From the NCBI GenBank assembly GCA_905207625.1, contig CAJLLT010000003.1, positions 1-64,000 on the forward strand: a stretch of DNA of 64,000 bases. The letters are read 5' to 3'. How positions within the stretch are numbered: position 1 is the stretch's first letter; every line of letters starts with the position of its first letter. A program made the position numbers and the translations under genes. The notes beneath the pieces were generated by a model. It made no database searches. It had not been told where the DNA came from and worked only from the letters and a program-made list of their open reading frames with translations. The stretch is from an uncultured Eubacteriales bacterium. GTDB lineage: Bacteria; Bacillota; Clostridia; Oscillospirales; UBA644. Below are positions 24,903 to 34,323 of this stretch, piece after piece.

Positions 24903-25618
24903 ATAGCGGTTTCGCAGAGAAAACCATGAAAACCCTTGAGTCTGAGGGAATAGCCTGCACTCCGGTTCAGGCGGAACAGTTCGCAGATTACTTTGAGGCT
25001 CTGATACGGACCAATAAGGTGATGAATCTTACCGCCATAACGGACCCCGATCAGGTGATCAGAAAGCATTTTGCCGACAGCCTTCTGCCGCTGAAACTTA
25101 TACCCGGAGATATACAGGGAAGGGGCGCCGATGTCGGAACCGGAGCCGGTTTCCCCGGTATTCCGCTGGCGATAATGTGTCCCCGGACGGAGTTTGTGCT
25201 AATGGATGCGTTGAAAAAAAGATTGGGCTTTATCGATTCCGTTACGGAAGTCCTGGGGCTGAAAAACTGTTGCACTGTTCATGTCCGTGCGGAGGATGCT
25301 TCAAGAAACGGCGGAAATATGAGGGAGTCATTTGATTTTGCTCTGTCCCGTGCCGTTGCCGAAACGGCGTGCCTTGCTGAGCTTTGCCTTCCCCTGATAA
25401 AGGTCGGGGGACGGATGATAGCCCTGAAATCTCGCTCGGCATATGAAGAAGCCGAGGGGGGGGAATATGCCTTCTCTCTTCTCGGAGGAAAGCTCAGGGG
25501 AATATTCGGTTCCGAAGAGAGGAATCTGATAGTGGTGGATAAAGTTTCTCTCACCCCGGAAAAATATCCCCGGAAAGCGGGTAAACCGGAAAAAGAACCC
25601 CTCGTAAAAAAAGATTGA
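24899..25618 (+). CDS. rsmG: 16S rRNA (guanine527-N7)-methyltransferase
   Basis: RsmG methylates G527 of 16S rRNA in the 530 loop with SAM; loss gives low-level streptomycin resistance in other bacteria. The 239-aa protein has NKVMNLTAI, the SAM motif DVGTGAGFPGIPLAI, LMDALKKRLGFI and the ALSRAVAE element. It is coupled to the upstream gene by ATGA. In many Firmicutes it follows mnmG directly; here it is 6 kb away. Confidence 0.96.
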   Translation: MNSGFAEKTMKTLESEGIACTPVQAEQFADYFEALIRTNKVMNLTAITDPDQVIRKHFADSLLPLKLIPGDIQGRGADVGTGAGFPGIPLAIMCPRTEFVLMDALKKRLGFIDSVTEVLGLKNCCTVHVRAEDASRNGGNMRESFDFALSRAVAETACLAELCLPLIKVGGRMIALKSRSAYEEAEGGEYAFSLLGGKLRGIFGSEERNLIVVDKVSLTPEKYPRKAGKPEKEPLVKKD

Positions 25619-25630
25619 AAAACTATTTGC

Positions 25631-25660
25631 GGCGGAAAAACAGAGGTTTTCCGCCATTTT
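25631..25660 (+). terminator. Terminator after rsmG
   Basis: The arms GGCGGAAAA (25631-25639) and TTTTCCGCC (25647-25655) are followed by ATTTTTATTT. The hairpin also lies at the end of the convergent GNAT gene. Confidence 0.8.
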
Positions 25661-26433
25661 TATTTAATCGGACTGTCCGTGCTGAAAAGGGAGAATTCCG
25701 TTGCCACATTGATAAAGCCCGCCGAAGCTGCGGTTTTTGCAGAAGCTTCATTTACCGCACTTCCGTAAAGAGGGATGCACCCTTCGGCTAAACTGCGCCG
25801 GATGAATTCGGACAAGAGAACTCCGGCAAGCCCCTGTTTCCGGTATTCCGGAAGTGTGAGCAGGTGTATCAGCCCCAGGGCATTGATATCCTTGAGGGAA
25901 TAGGCGAGCCATGCCGCGAGTCTGCCGTTTTTGAAAAGAAAGAGGCAGCTTGCCTGCTCTGAAATCTCTTTCAGCTCCGGCATATCCTCCGGGATTACCG
26001 CATTTTCCGTGATCTTCACGCCGTCAGGGATCCTCACTGAGGGCGCTTCCTTTCCCGGATATACAAATACTCCGAAGTTTTCCGCGGCTATCCCCATCGG
26101 GTCGAAGGTATCATGGCAGACCGTTGCACCGAAATTTTCCGAAAGAAATCTCTCCGCGCCACAGAACTGTTGCCGGACCCGGAAAACGGTTCTTTTTTCC
26201 GCTGAACGGGGAATAAGGGATAAAAGTTCCTGATCGGAGGTGGACACATAGGCGAAGTTTTCTTCTTCCCCCCGGAGAAAAACAACAAATCCGGCTCCCG
26301 GTTTTTCCGCCGCAAATCCGGGATCTTTATAAAGAAAAGCCGACTGTTCCATAAGACCGCAAAGGTATATCAGCTCCGAGGGCGGAAGTTTCCGCAGTCG
26401 GGCGGCGAATCCGGTCAGGGAGAAGGTTTTCAT
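25660..26433 (-). CDS. GNAT family N-acetyltransferase
   Basis: A 257-aa protein. The C-terminal third is a GNAT fold: a beta-strand LIHLLTLPEYRKQGLAGVLLSEFIRRSL contains the acetyl-CoA loop (R/Q-x-x-G-x-G/A, here RKQGLAG), followed by NEASAKTAASAGF. The N-terminal 150 residues are not recognised. Substrate unknown. ATG 26433 is preceded by CGGAGG; longer frames cross a palindrome and are rejected. It lies 53 bp downstream of secA on the same strand. Confidence 0.8.
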   Translation of the reverse strand: MKTFSLTGFAARLRKLPPSELIYLCGLMEQSAFLYKDPGFAAEKPGAGFVVFLRGEEENFAYVSTSDQELLSLIPRSAEKRTVFRVRQQFCGAERFLSENFGATVCHDTFDPMGIAAENFGVFVYPGKEAPSVRIPDGVKITENAVIPEDMPELKEISEQASCLFLFKNGRLAAWLAYSLKDINALGLIHLLTLPEYRKQGLAGVLLSEFIRRSLAEGCIPLYGSAVNEASAKTAASAGFINVATEFSLFSTDSPIK

Positions 26434-26447
26434 CGGCTTTTCCTCCG

Positions 26448-26479
26448 AAATATCCGCACGGAATTCCGTGCGGATATTT
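26448..26479. repeat. Perfect 32-bp palindrome between secA and GNAT gene
   Basis: The 16-bp arms are exact, with centre GAATTC. On the minus strand the hairpin is followed by CGGAGG, the GNAT ribosome site, with only three T residues, so it is a poor terminator in the direction of transcription. A T-rich run is present on the plus side. It may be an intercistronic stabiliser or a translational control element. Confidence 0.6.
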
Positions 26480-26486
26480 GTTTGTT

Positions 26487-29219
26487 TTATTGATCTTTGC
26501 CGCAGCATTTCTTGTACTTCTTGCCGCTTCCGCAGGGACAAAGGTCGTTTCTTCCGACCTTTTCCGAAGACATTTTTACCACGGGCTTCTTTTTCTCTCC
26601 GCCGATATTGTTTATCTCGGAGGGCTTTGCCACCTGAACACGTTTTATCGGCCCCTGCCGTACTATTCTCAGCAGCAGGCAGCCTCTGACCGTTTCAAAC
26701 TTGATATTGTTGATCATTTCGTCAAACATATCAAAGCTTTCCATCTTGTATTCGATCAGGGGATTTCTGTTTCCGTATGCCCGAAGGGAAACTCCCTGCC
26801 GCAGATCGTCCATGGCGTCGAGATGATCCATCCAGTACCGGTCAACGGTTCTGAGCAGTACCACCCGCTCGATCTCTCTCATCTTTTCCGGGGTGTTTTC
26901 TCTCTCGCTGAGCTCGTACGCGTCTGTAGCCTTTTGAGTAAGAAGTTTCGTTATATCTTCTTTTTTGAGCTTTGAAAGTTCTTCTTCCGGGAATTCAAGG
27001 TCGCTGTCGGTCAGGAACAGTCCCTTGAATCTTTCTTTCAGTCCTGCCAGATCCCAGTTTGCCGGATGCGGGTCGGCCATGAACTGGGCTTCACCGTTTG
27101 CGATGACGTCTTCAAGCATTTTCAGTACATAGCTGCGCAGATCTTCTCCGTCAAGGACTTTTTGTCTCTGGCCGTAGATTATCTTTCTCTGCTGATTTAT
27201 GACATCATCGTATTCGAGGACTCTCTTACGGCGCTGGAAGTTTACACTCTCCACCTTTTTCTGCGCGTTTTCTATGGAGTTGGAGAGAATTTTTGCATTG
27301 ATGGGCTGATCCTCCGGAAGATTCATCATTTCCGCGATGGCGGTTACTCTGTCTCCGCCGAAAAGACGCATCAGATCGTCCTCCAGAGACAGATAGAATA
27401 CGCTTTCGCCCACGTCGCCCTGACGTCCGCTTCGGCCTCTCAGCTGGTTGTCTATACGCCGGGATTCATGACGCTCTGTACCGATGATGCAGAGACCTCC
27501 CGCAGCCCTGACCTGTTCCGCTTCTGCGGAAACTTCGGGCTTATACTGCCCGTAAAGTTCCTTATAGCGAGCTCTTGCCTGAAGGATCTTTTCGTCGTCG
27601 GTCTCCGCAAATCCCGTGGAGGCAACAATGTATTCGTGCTCAAACCCTTCCTTTTCCATCTGGGTCTTAGCCATGTACTCCGCGTTACCGCCAAGGGTTA
27701 TATCGGTTCCGCGTCCCGCCATGTTTGTGGCGATGGTCACAGCCCCCTTTTTGCCCGCCTGAGCGACGATATGAGCCTCTTTATCGTGGTATTTCGCATT
27801 GAGTACGTTATGTCTGATTCCTTCCCTTTTAAGGATTGAACTGAGCATTTCGGATTTTTCAATGGTGATCGTACCCACAAGGACCGGCTGACCCTTTTCG
27901 TGACACTGCTTGATTTTTTCCACGATTGCCGCGAACTTGCCCCGCTCGGTCTTGTATATCTGATCGTTGCGGTCGATACGGATCATGGGTTTGTTTGTGG
28001 GAATTTCGATGACGTCAAGACTGTATATTTCACGGAACTCTTCCTGTTCGGTCAGGGCGGTTCCGGTCATGCCGGAAAGCTTCCCGTAAATACGGAAGTA
28101 GTTCTGGAAGGTTATGGTTGCGAGGGTTTTGGATTCATTTTCTATTTTTACGCCCTCTTTTGCCTCAATTGACTGATGAAGGCCGTCGGAATAGCGTCTG
28201 CCGTACATGAGACGTCCGGTAAATTCATCGACGATGATGATCTGTCCGTCTTTGATGACGTAGTCCACATCGAGATGCATGGTGCCGTAAGCCTTCAGGG
28301 ACTGGTTAATATAGTGCTGAAGTTCCACGTTTTCCGGATCGGCAAGATTGTCCACGTTGAAAAACTTCTGAGCCTTTTCGATCCCCCGCGGGGTGAGAGT
28401 GGCGGTCTTGTTCTTTTCGTCCACCATGTAGTCCGCATCCAGATCCTCGTAGGTCTCCTTTGAGTCGGCCTCTTTTATCTTGTATACGGAAAGGCGCCGT
28501 ACAAAATCGCTCGCCCGGGTGTACATTTCATCGCTTTTTTCCCCGTGACCGGAGATAATCAGCGGGGTTCTCGCCTCATCGATGAGTATGGAGTCGACCT
28601 CGTCCACGATTGCGTAGGCGTGTCCTCTCTGCACGGTCTGCTCCTTGTATATTGCCATATTGTCCCGCAGGTAATCGAAGCCGAACTCGTTGTTGGTGCC
28701 GTATGTAATATCGGCGGCATAAGCCTCTTTTCTCTGCTTGGCGTCAAGTCCGTTGACTATAAGACCCACGCTCAGTCCGAGGAAACGGTATACCTTTCCC
28801 ATCCACTCGCTGTCACGGCGGGCAAGGTAGTCGTTGACCGTTACCACATGTACTCCTTTTCCCGTCAGGGCATTGAGGTAGCAGGGGAGGGTCGCCACAA
28901 GGGTCTTTCCCTCACCGGTCTTCATTTCGGCGATACGCCCCTGGTGCAGTATTATACCGCCTATGAGCTGACAGTCGTAGTGCCTTTCGCCGAGAACCCG
29001 ATCCGCTGCTTCACGGACGGTGGCAAAGGCTTCGGGGAGGATATCGTCAAGAGTCTCGCCCTCATTCAGGCGGCGTCTGAATTCATCTGTTTTTGCCCTC
29101 AGCTGCTGGTCCGTCAGGGCTTTATATTCATCCCCTCTGGCATTTATCGCCTCAACTGTGGGGGCTATTCTTTTCAGTTCCCGCGCACTGTAACTTTTGA
29201 AAATGTCGAAAATTCCCAT
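26487..29219 (-). CDS. secA: Preprotein translocase subunit SecA
   Basis: The ATPase motor that drives secretory proteins through SecYEG. At 910 aa it has the Q-motif region, Walker A MKTGEGKTLV, DEVDSILIDEART (Walker B), the arginine-finger region GRSGRQGD and the C-terminal zinc motif CPCGSGKKYKKCC. The ATG is preceded by GGAGGA. prfB, usually just downstream of secA, is elsewhere in this window. The leader contains a stem abutting the ribosome site. Confidence 0.98.
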   Translation of the reverse strand: MGIFDIFKSYSARELKRIAPTVEAINARGDEYKALTDQQLRAKTDEFRRRLNEGETLDDILPEAFATVREAADRVLGERHYDCQLIGGIILHQGRIAEMKTGEGKTLVATLPCYLNALTGKGVHVVTVNDYLARRDSEWMGKVYRFLGLSVGLIVNGLDAKQRKEAYAADITYGTNNEFGFDYLRDNMAIYKEQTVQRGHAYAIVDEVDSILIDEARTPLIISGHGEKSDEMYTRASDFVRRLSVYKIKEADSKETYEDLDADYMVDEKNKTATLTPRGIEKAQKFFNVDNLADPENVELQHYINQSLKAYGTMHLDVDYVIKDGQIIIVDEFTGRLMYGRRYSDGLHQSIEAKEGVKIENESKTLATITFQNYFRIYGKLSGMTGTALTEQEEFREIYSLDVIEIPTNKPMIRIDRNDQIYKTERGKFAAIVEKIKQCHEKGQPVLVGTITIEKSEMLSSILKREGIRHNVLNAKYHDKEAHIVAQAGKKGAVTIATNMAGRGTDITLGGNAEYMAKTQMEKEGFEHEYIVASTGFAETDDEKILQARARYKELYGQYKPEVSAEAEQVRAAGGLCIIGTERHESRRIDNQLRGRSGRQGDVGESVFYLSLEDDLMRLFGGDRVTAIAEMMNLPEDQPINAKILSNSIENAQKKVESVNFQRRKRVLEYDDVINQQRKIIYGQRQKVLDGEDLRSYVLKMLEDVIANGEAQFMADPHPANWDLAGLKERFKGLFLTDSDLEFPEEELSKLKKEDITKLLTQKATDAYELSERENTPEKMREIERVVLLRTVDRYWMDHLDAMDDLRQGVSLRAYGNRNPLIEYKMESFDMFDEMINNIKFETVRGCLLLRIVRQGPIKRVQVAKPSEINNIGGEKKKPVVKMSSEKVGRNDLCPCGSGKKYKKCCGKDQ

Positions 29220-29231
29220 TATCAGATATTG

Positions 29232-29286
29232 TCCTCCGGGGACAAACCCCTTTCGAAAGATTGTACTCTGTCTGTTTACGTCCCCG
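29232..29286 (-). promoter_or_regulatory. Stem-loop in the secA leader
   Basis: On the minus strand CGGGGAC (29280-29286) can pair with GTCCCCG (29237-29243), with a 36-nt loop. The stem ends on the first base of the GGAGGA ribosome site (29232-29237). It could affect ribosome access. A -10-like TATAAT (29321-29326, minus strand) lies upstream without a convincing -35. Confidence 0.35.
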
Positions 29287-29369
29287 AGGGAGATCCTTCC
29301 GGAGACATAGTCTCTACCGTATTATATCACAAATTATTTGAAAAATCTATAGTTTTGCGATAAAAACTC

Positions 29370-29398
29370 TTGAAATATATAAAATTTTAGTGTAAAAT
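29370..29398 (+). promoter_or_regulatory. Predicted comM promoter
   Basis: -35 TTGAAA (29370-29375), 17-bp spacer, -10 TAAAAT (29393-29398), 33 bp upstream of the ATG. Confidence 0.65.
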
Positions 29399-29431
29399 AT
29401 ATGTAAGATTAAAAGAGACGGAAAACAGAAA

Positions 29432-30973
29432 ATGGTAACAAAGACAAACAGTATCGGGCTGAACGGGCTTGAAGGGTACGTTGTTGAAGCCGAAGCGGAT
29501 TGCACTTATGCGGATGAAATGCAACTGGAAATAGTCGGTCTGCCGGACGCTACGGTCAAGGAGGCAAAGGGCAGGATAGTTTCCGCCGTGACCAATGCCG
29601 GTTTCAGGCTTCCCAGACAGCGAATCATAGTTAACCTTGCCCCCGCGGGGATCCGCAAGGAGGGTTCGGTGTATGACCTTCCCATGATGCTGGGTATACT
29701 CTCCTGTACCGGACAGATCGCTCCTCCCCCCGGGGACGGAATTTTTGTCGGGGAGATCTCCCTTTCGGGGCAGATACGTCCCTGTTCCGGGGTTCTTGCC
29801 ATGGTCATAGCCGCTAAGGAAAAAGGCTTCCGTAAGGTCTACGTCCCGGCGGAAAATGCCGCCGAAGGGGCTGTGATAGAAGGGGTTGAGGTCTATCCGG
29901 TGACCGATGTCCGGAGTCTCGTGGAACATCTTTCGGGCCGTTGCCCCATTTCTCCGAAAACATCAGACAAAGCCGCCTTTGCCTGCCGTCAGCGGAATTT
30001 TGATTCCGATTTCAGGGATGTGGTGGGACAGCACTCTGCCCGGAGAGCCTGCGAAATAGCCGCCGCAGGCGGACATAATATGCTCTTTATCGGTCCTCCG
30101 GGAACGGGAAAGAGCATGCTTGCAAAATGTCTGCCGTCAATACTCCCGGATATGACCGAGGAGGAAATGATAGAGAGCAGCAAGATATATTCCGTTGCCG
30201 GAAAACTGAGCGAAGACCGTCCCCTGATAGTCAACCGTCCCTTTGTAAAGACAAACCAGAACGTCTCCCTCGCCGGTCTCACGGGAGGCGGGGCAAGCCC
30301 TATGCCGGGTCTGGTCTCTCTTGCCCATAACGGGGTGCTTTTTCTCGATGAAACTGCGGAATTCAGCCCGAAAATACTTGAATCCCTGCGCCAGCCCCTT
30401 GAAGACGGCTCCGTTACCGTAAACCGGGTGAAAAGAAATGTTACATACCCTTCGTCCATAATGCTGGTGTGTGCGATGAACCCCTGTCCGTGCGGAAATT
30501 TCGGGCATCCCACAGCCCGATGCACCTGTTCTCCGGCTCAGGTCGACCGGTATATACACCGGATCTCCGGCCCTTTGCTTGACCGTATAGATCTGCAGGT
30601 GGAACTTCCGCCGGTCCCCGTGACCCAGATCAAAAGAGCGGCTCCTGCCGAAGACAGCGGGAGCATAAAAAGAAGGGTGGACGCCGCCCGGAAAAGGCAG
30701 CAGCAGAGGTTTGCCGGAGAAAAATTTTCCTGCAATGCCGGGATGACCCCCGCCGCACTGAAGAAATATTGCCATATGACCGAAGAGGCTGTGACCCTGC
30801 TCAACAACATCTTTGAGAAGATGACACTGTCCATGCGGGCTTACGACAAAATAGTCAAAATATCACAGACAATAACAGACCTGTCCGGCGGTGAGATAAT
30901 TACTGCCGATGCGGTGACTGAAGCTGTATATTTCAGAAGTCTTGATAAAAAGTACTGGAACCGAAGTATCTGA
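29432..30973 (+). CDS. comM: YifB/ComM family Mg chelatase-like AAA ATPase
   Basis: A 513-aa protein with an N-terminal Lon-protease-like fold (LEIVGLPDATVKEAKGRI), a AAA+ domain with Walker A GPPGTGKSML and Walker B GVLFLDETAEF, a CPCGNFGHPTARCTC zinc-like loop, and a C-terminal Mg chelatase domain. In Vibrio and Haemophilus ComM is a helicase aiding branch migration in natural transformation. dprA, another transformation gene, lies 9 kb downstream, but comM and dprA also occur in non-competent bacteria. Confidence 0.93.
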   Translation: MVTKTNSIGLNGLEGYVVEAEADCTYADEMQLEIVGLPDATVKEAKGRIVSAVTNAGFRLPRQRIIVNLAPAGIRKEGSVYDLPMMLGILSCTGQIAPPPGDGIFVGEISLSGQIRPCSGVLAMVIAAKEKGFRKVYVPAENAAEGAVIEGVEVYPVTDVRSLVEHLSGRCPISPKTSDKAAFACRQRNFDSDFRDVVGQHSARRACEIAAAGGHNMLFIGPPGTGKSMLAKCLPSILPDMTEEEMIESSKIYSVAGKLSEDRPLIVNRPFVKTNQNVSLAGLTGGGASPMPGLVSLAHNGVLFLDETAEFSPKILESLRQPLEDGSVTVNRVKRNVTYPSSIMLVCAMNPCPCGNFGHPTARCTCSPAQVDRYIHRISGPLLDRIDLQVELPPVPVTQIKRAAPAEDSGSIKRRVDAARKRQQQRFAGEKFSCNAGMTPAALKKYCHMTEEAVTLLNNIFEKMTLSMRAYDKIVKISQTITDLSGGEIITADAVTEAVYFRSLDKKYWNRSI

Positions 30974-31156
30974 AACCCCTGTGGAAAACTCCGTTTTTTA
31001 AACAAAAACGGTGGAAAACCCTGTGTAAAAAGTTGAAAAACCCCGTTTTTATCGCACTTTTACACAAGTTAATAACTTTTTTGCCGGATTTTTCCCATTG
31101 TGCAAAACGGAGAAAAATACCTCTTGATACCCCTTGTTTTTTGGAGATGTAAAGTC

Positions 31157-32626
31157 ATGGAGCTTATAAAATTTTATGATATTCTGTCGCAAAAAGGTTT
31201 GACGCAAACCGACTGTATCCGGTCCGGATTGCCTTCGATCGACATAAAACGCATTTCCTGCGACTCCCGGGAAATTTCACAGAATACGCTTTTTTTTGTT
31301 AAAGGGGTTTCCTTCAAACGGGAGTACCTGCTTGCCTCTGTGGATAAGGGGGCGGTGGCGTATGTTTCTGAAACGGATATGGGGGTGGATATACCCCTGA
31401 TCAGGGTTTCCGACATACGCAAGGCCATGCCGGTATGTGCGGATCTGTTTTACGGAGATCCCTCCTCCGCCTATCCCTTGGTTGGGATAACCGGCACCAA
31501 GGGCAAGACCAGTTGCGCATATATGCTCCGGAATATTTTCAATCAGGCTTACGGAGAGGATCTTAACGGAATAATTTCCACCAGCGAAGCCCTCTGCGGA
31601 AAGACCGGAATAGAGAAGTCCGGGACGACTCCCGAGGCTTTTCCCCTTTTCGGTATTCTCAACGCTTTCAGACAAGCGCACCTCCGCGCTGCGGTGATGG
31701 AGGTCTCCAGTCAGGCTCTGCAATATGACCGGGTGAATGAGATAAAGTTTGATACCGGAATATTTCTTAATTTGTCAAATGACCATATCAGTGCCACCGA
31801 GCATCACAGCTTTGAGGAATACAAGGCGGCGAAACTGAAGCTTCTGACAATGTGCCGGAAGGGAATAGTAAATCTTGACGATCCTGCGGCAAAGGATGTT
31901 ATCGAAGCTTCCCGGTGCGACAGCTTATACACCTTTTCCGTTCATGGCGGTGCGGATTTCGTCGCGACCGATGTTATTCTGTCCCGGTACGGCTCCTCTT
32001 TCCGGGTAAAAAGCCGTTTTACCTCCGACACAGTGTTCGAACTCAGGATTCCCGGAGCTTTCAATGTTTCCAACGCTCTTGCGGCTATCGCCGCTGCGGT
32101 TCTGATGGGGATAGATGAGAAAACGGTGGCGGAAGGACTGAAAAAAACTTCCGTGGACGGGCGGATGGAAATATTTGAAAAAGACGGAATAACCGTTCTT
32201 GTGGATTATGCTCACAACAAGGTCAGCTTCGAGGCTGTTTTTGACTACGTCGATACATTCTATCCGGACAGCCGGAAAATATGCCTGTTCGGCTGTACCG
32301 GAAACAAGGCTCTGAACCGTCGCCGGGAGCTTCCCGATGTGGCGGGAAGACATGCGGATTTTGTTGTCATAACCTCGGATGATCCGGCAAACGAAGAACC
32401 CCGGGCCATCATGGATGAGGTGGAAACGGAACTGAAAAAAAATCCCGTTCCCTACGTCAAAATAGAGGACAGGGAAAAGGCGGTCCGTTATGCGGTCACC
32501 CATGCCGCAAAGGGTGATATTGTTATCCTTGTGGGCAAGGGCCGGGAAACGACTCAGCAGGTCAGGGGACAGGCGGTTGCTTATAAGGGTGATATGCCCG
32601 TGGCAAAAGAGATACTGGGACAGTGA
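31157..32626 (+). CDS. MurE-type Mur ligase, non-DAP signature
   Basis: A three-domain Mur ligase of 489 aa. It shows the N-terminal substrate domain (RISCDSREI), the ATP site GITGTKGKTS, MEVSSQAL, LNLSNDH, and a C-terminal domain with LVDYAHN. These are hallmarks of MurE, which adds the third amino acid to UDP-MurNAc-Ala-Glu. Where meso-DAP enzymes have DNPR, this one has DDPAN (408-412); L-Lys enzymes also lack that Arg. It may add L-Lys or another substrate, or be a MurE paralogue. GGAGAT precedes the ATG. The HD gene follows 22 bp on. Confidence 0.85.
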   Translation: MELIKFYDILSQKGLTQTDCIRSGLPSIDIKRISCDSREISQNTLFFVKGVSFKREYLLASVDKGAVAYVSETDMGVDIPLIRVSDIRKAMPVCADLFYGDPSSAYPLVGITGTKGKTSCAYMLRNIFNQAYGEDLNGIISTSEALCGKTGIEKSGTTPEAFPLFGILNAFRQAHLRAAVMEVSSQALQYDRVNEIKFDTGIFLNLSNDHISATEHHSFEEYKAAKLKLLTMCRKGIVNLDDPAAKDVIEASRCDSLYTFSVHGGADFVATDVILSRYGSSFRVKSRFTSDTVFELRIPGAFNVSNALAAIAAAVLMGIDEKTVAEGLKKTSVDGRMEIFEKDGITVLVDYAHNKVSFEAVFDYVDTFYPDSRKICLFGCTGNKALNRRRELPDVAGRHADFVVITSDDPANEEPRAIMDEVETELKKNPVPYVKIEDREKAVRYAVTHAAKGDIVILVGKGRETTQQVRGQAVAYKGDMPVAKEILGQ

Positions 32627-32648
32627 AGACAGAAAGGTGTGCGAACCG

Positions 32649-34301
32649 TTGAATTCGGATTTTTACAGACGCATAGACGATTTTGTCCGGCGGCAGCTGG
32701 ACGGGTACGTCCCTCAGAAGAGTTCGGAAAAGATCATACACGATCCTATATGGGGTTCCGTGCTTTATTACGGATGGGAGATCCAGGTGATCGATTCTCC
32801 TTTACTTCAGAGATTACGGAATATAAGTCAGCTGGGAACGGCGGATCTTACATATACTGCTGCCCGGCATTCCCGCTTTGAGCATTCCCTGGGGACCGCC
32901 GCCGTTGCAGGCCGTATGATGTCCAAGCTTCAGCAACGGTACAAGGGAGACCCCGATATACACATAGACGACTCTGATGTATACAAGGTCCGTATGGCGG
33001 CAATTCTGCACGATGTGGGACATTGCTTTTATTCCCATCTTTCCGAAGGGGTCTATTCCTCTCTGCCTGAATTTGTCCGGATGCGAGAAGAACTTCTGCG
33101 ACGTTTTCCGGAGGGGCTGAACCCCAAACCCCATGAACTCTTTTCCTACCTGATAATAACCTCAGATGCTTTCACGGAGTTCTTTTTCAGGAATATAGAC
33201 TATCCCGGTAAAAAGGATATTTCTCAGATCCGTAAAATGCTTGCCGAGGCGGCCAATATGGTGGTGGGCGTCGCAAACCGGGACAGTGAAGGAGCTGTTC
33301 TGTCGTATATGACGGCGGTGATGAACGGGGAGTTTGATGCGGATAAACTTGACTATACTCAGCGCGACAGTTATACCGCCGGGATCGCGATGACTTACGG
33401 GGCTGAAAGGTTTCTGATGAAGCTTATTATCCTGTCCCGGGTCCGGAACGGTGAAAAAAACCTCGAACTTGCCATTGATGCGGATTCTCTGACCACGGTG
33501 GAGGAGCTGATATTCAACCGTAACATTCTCTATGTGTATATGTACCGGCATCAGAAAGTCCTTGCAGCCGAGGCCTGTATACGGGATATTATCTACGGGA
33601 TGATAAATCTCGGGATTCTCAGTCACCCCTGTGATTTTCTGAACTACGGGGACAGTTTCCTTTCCTCCCTTGAGGATTCCCGGACCGGAGCCTTTGCCAA
33701 TGCCCCGGAGGTGACTCTTTCGTACCTTGCCGGAAATGTGAGGAACCGGATTCTTCCCAAGAGATGCTATGAGCTTACCGGAGAAAAACTGTTCCATGGC
33801 GAAGATGAGTCCCTGTGCCGGAGCCTTGCGGAAAAATATGCCGCCTTGCCTCCGGATGAAAAGACCGGGGACACTTTTATGCGGTTTGCGGCGGAGCTCA
33901 ACGCATTGCGTCGGGAATCGGGTCCCGAGGGCAGGATAGGGAGAATTGTTTCGGTTTTGGGGGATCTGAGCTACGAAAAATACACCAGGGTAAGGGAAGA
34001 GTTTTGCGGGCTTCTTGGGCAGGAATATGAAAAAGCCGGTAAAAAAGCGGATTTCACGCCCCTTGATGTACATATCGTGATGCCGAAAACATATTCTTCG
34101 AAAATATCGTTTCCCCTTGTCTCAAAGGACGGGAGGGTTCGGTCCACGAACACCATAAGATATATTTCGGACTGGTCGGAAAGCTTCGGCGCGGAAAAGT
34201 GGAAGGGCTATTTTTTCTGCAGTAACCGTATAGACCGCGTTCTCGGTGAAAAAGCGGCGAAAAACCTTATTTTCAAAGAATGCGGCGTAATGCCGGACTG
34301 A
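32649..34301 (+). CDS. HD-domain phosphohydrolase, SAMHD1/dGTPase-like
   Basis: A 550-aa protein. The HD active site is complete: H79 in RFEHSLG, HD (121-122) in ILHDVGHCFYSH and Asp in GEFDADKLDY, arranged as in SAMHD1-type dNTP triphosphohydrolases. The C-terminal 200 aa are a helical extension. A role in nucleotide control or defence is inference. I chose TTG 32649 because AAAGGTG lies nine bases upstream; GTG 32637 is the main alternative. It is co-transcribed with the Mur ligase and ends at a strong terminator. Confidence 0.8.
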   Translation: MNSDFYRRIDDFVRRQLDGYVPQKSSEKIIHDPIWGSVLYYGWEIQVIDSPLLQRLRNISQLGTADLTYTAARHSRFEHSLGTAAVAGRMMSKLQQRYKGDPDIHIDDSDVYKVRMAAILHDVGHCFYSHLSEGVYSSLPEFVRMREELLRRFPEGLNPKPHELFSYLIITSDAFTEFFFRNIDYPGKKDISQIRKMLAEAANMVVGVANRDSEGAVLSYMTAVMNGEFDADKLDYTQRDSYTAGIAMTYGAERFLMKLIILSRVRNGEKNLELAIDADSLTTVEELIFNRNILYVYMYRHQKVLAAEACIRDIIYGMINLGILSHPCDFLNYGDSFLSSLEDSRTGAFANAPEVTLSYLAGNVRNRILPKRCYELTGEKLFHGEDESLCRSLAEKYAALPPDEKTGDTFMRFAAELNALRRESGPEGRIGRIVSVLGDLSYEKYTRVREEFCGLLGQEYEKAGKKADFTPLDVHIVMPKTYSSKISFPLVSKDGRVRSTNTIRYISDWSESFGAEKWKGYFFCSNRIDRVLGEKAAKNLIFKECGVMPD

Positions 34302-34323
34302 ACGGAGTAACCATAAAAAAGAG

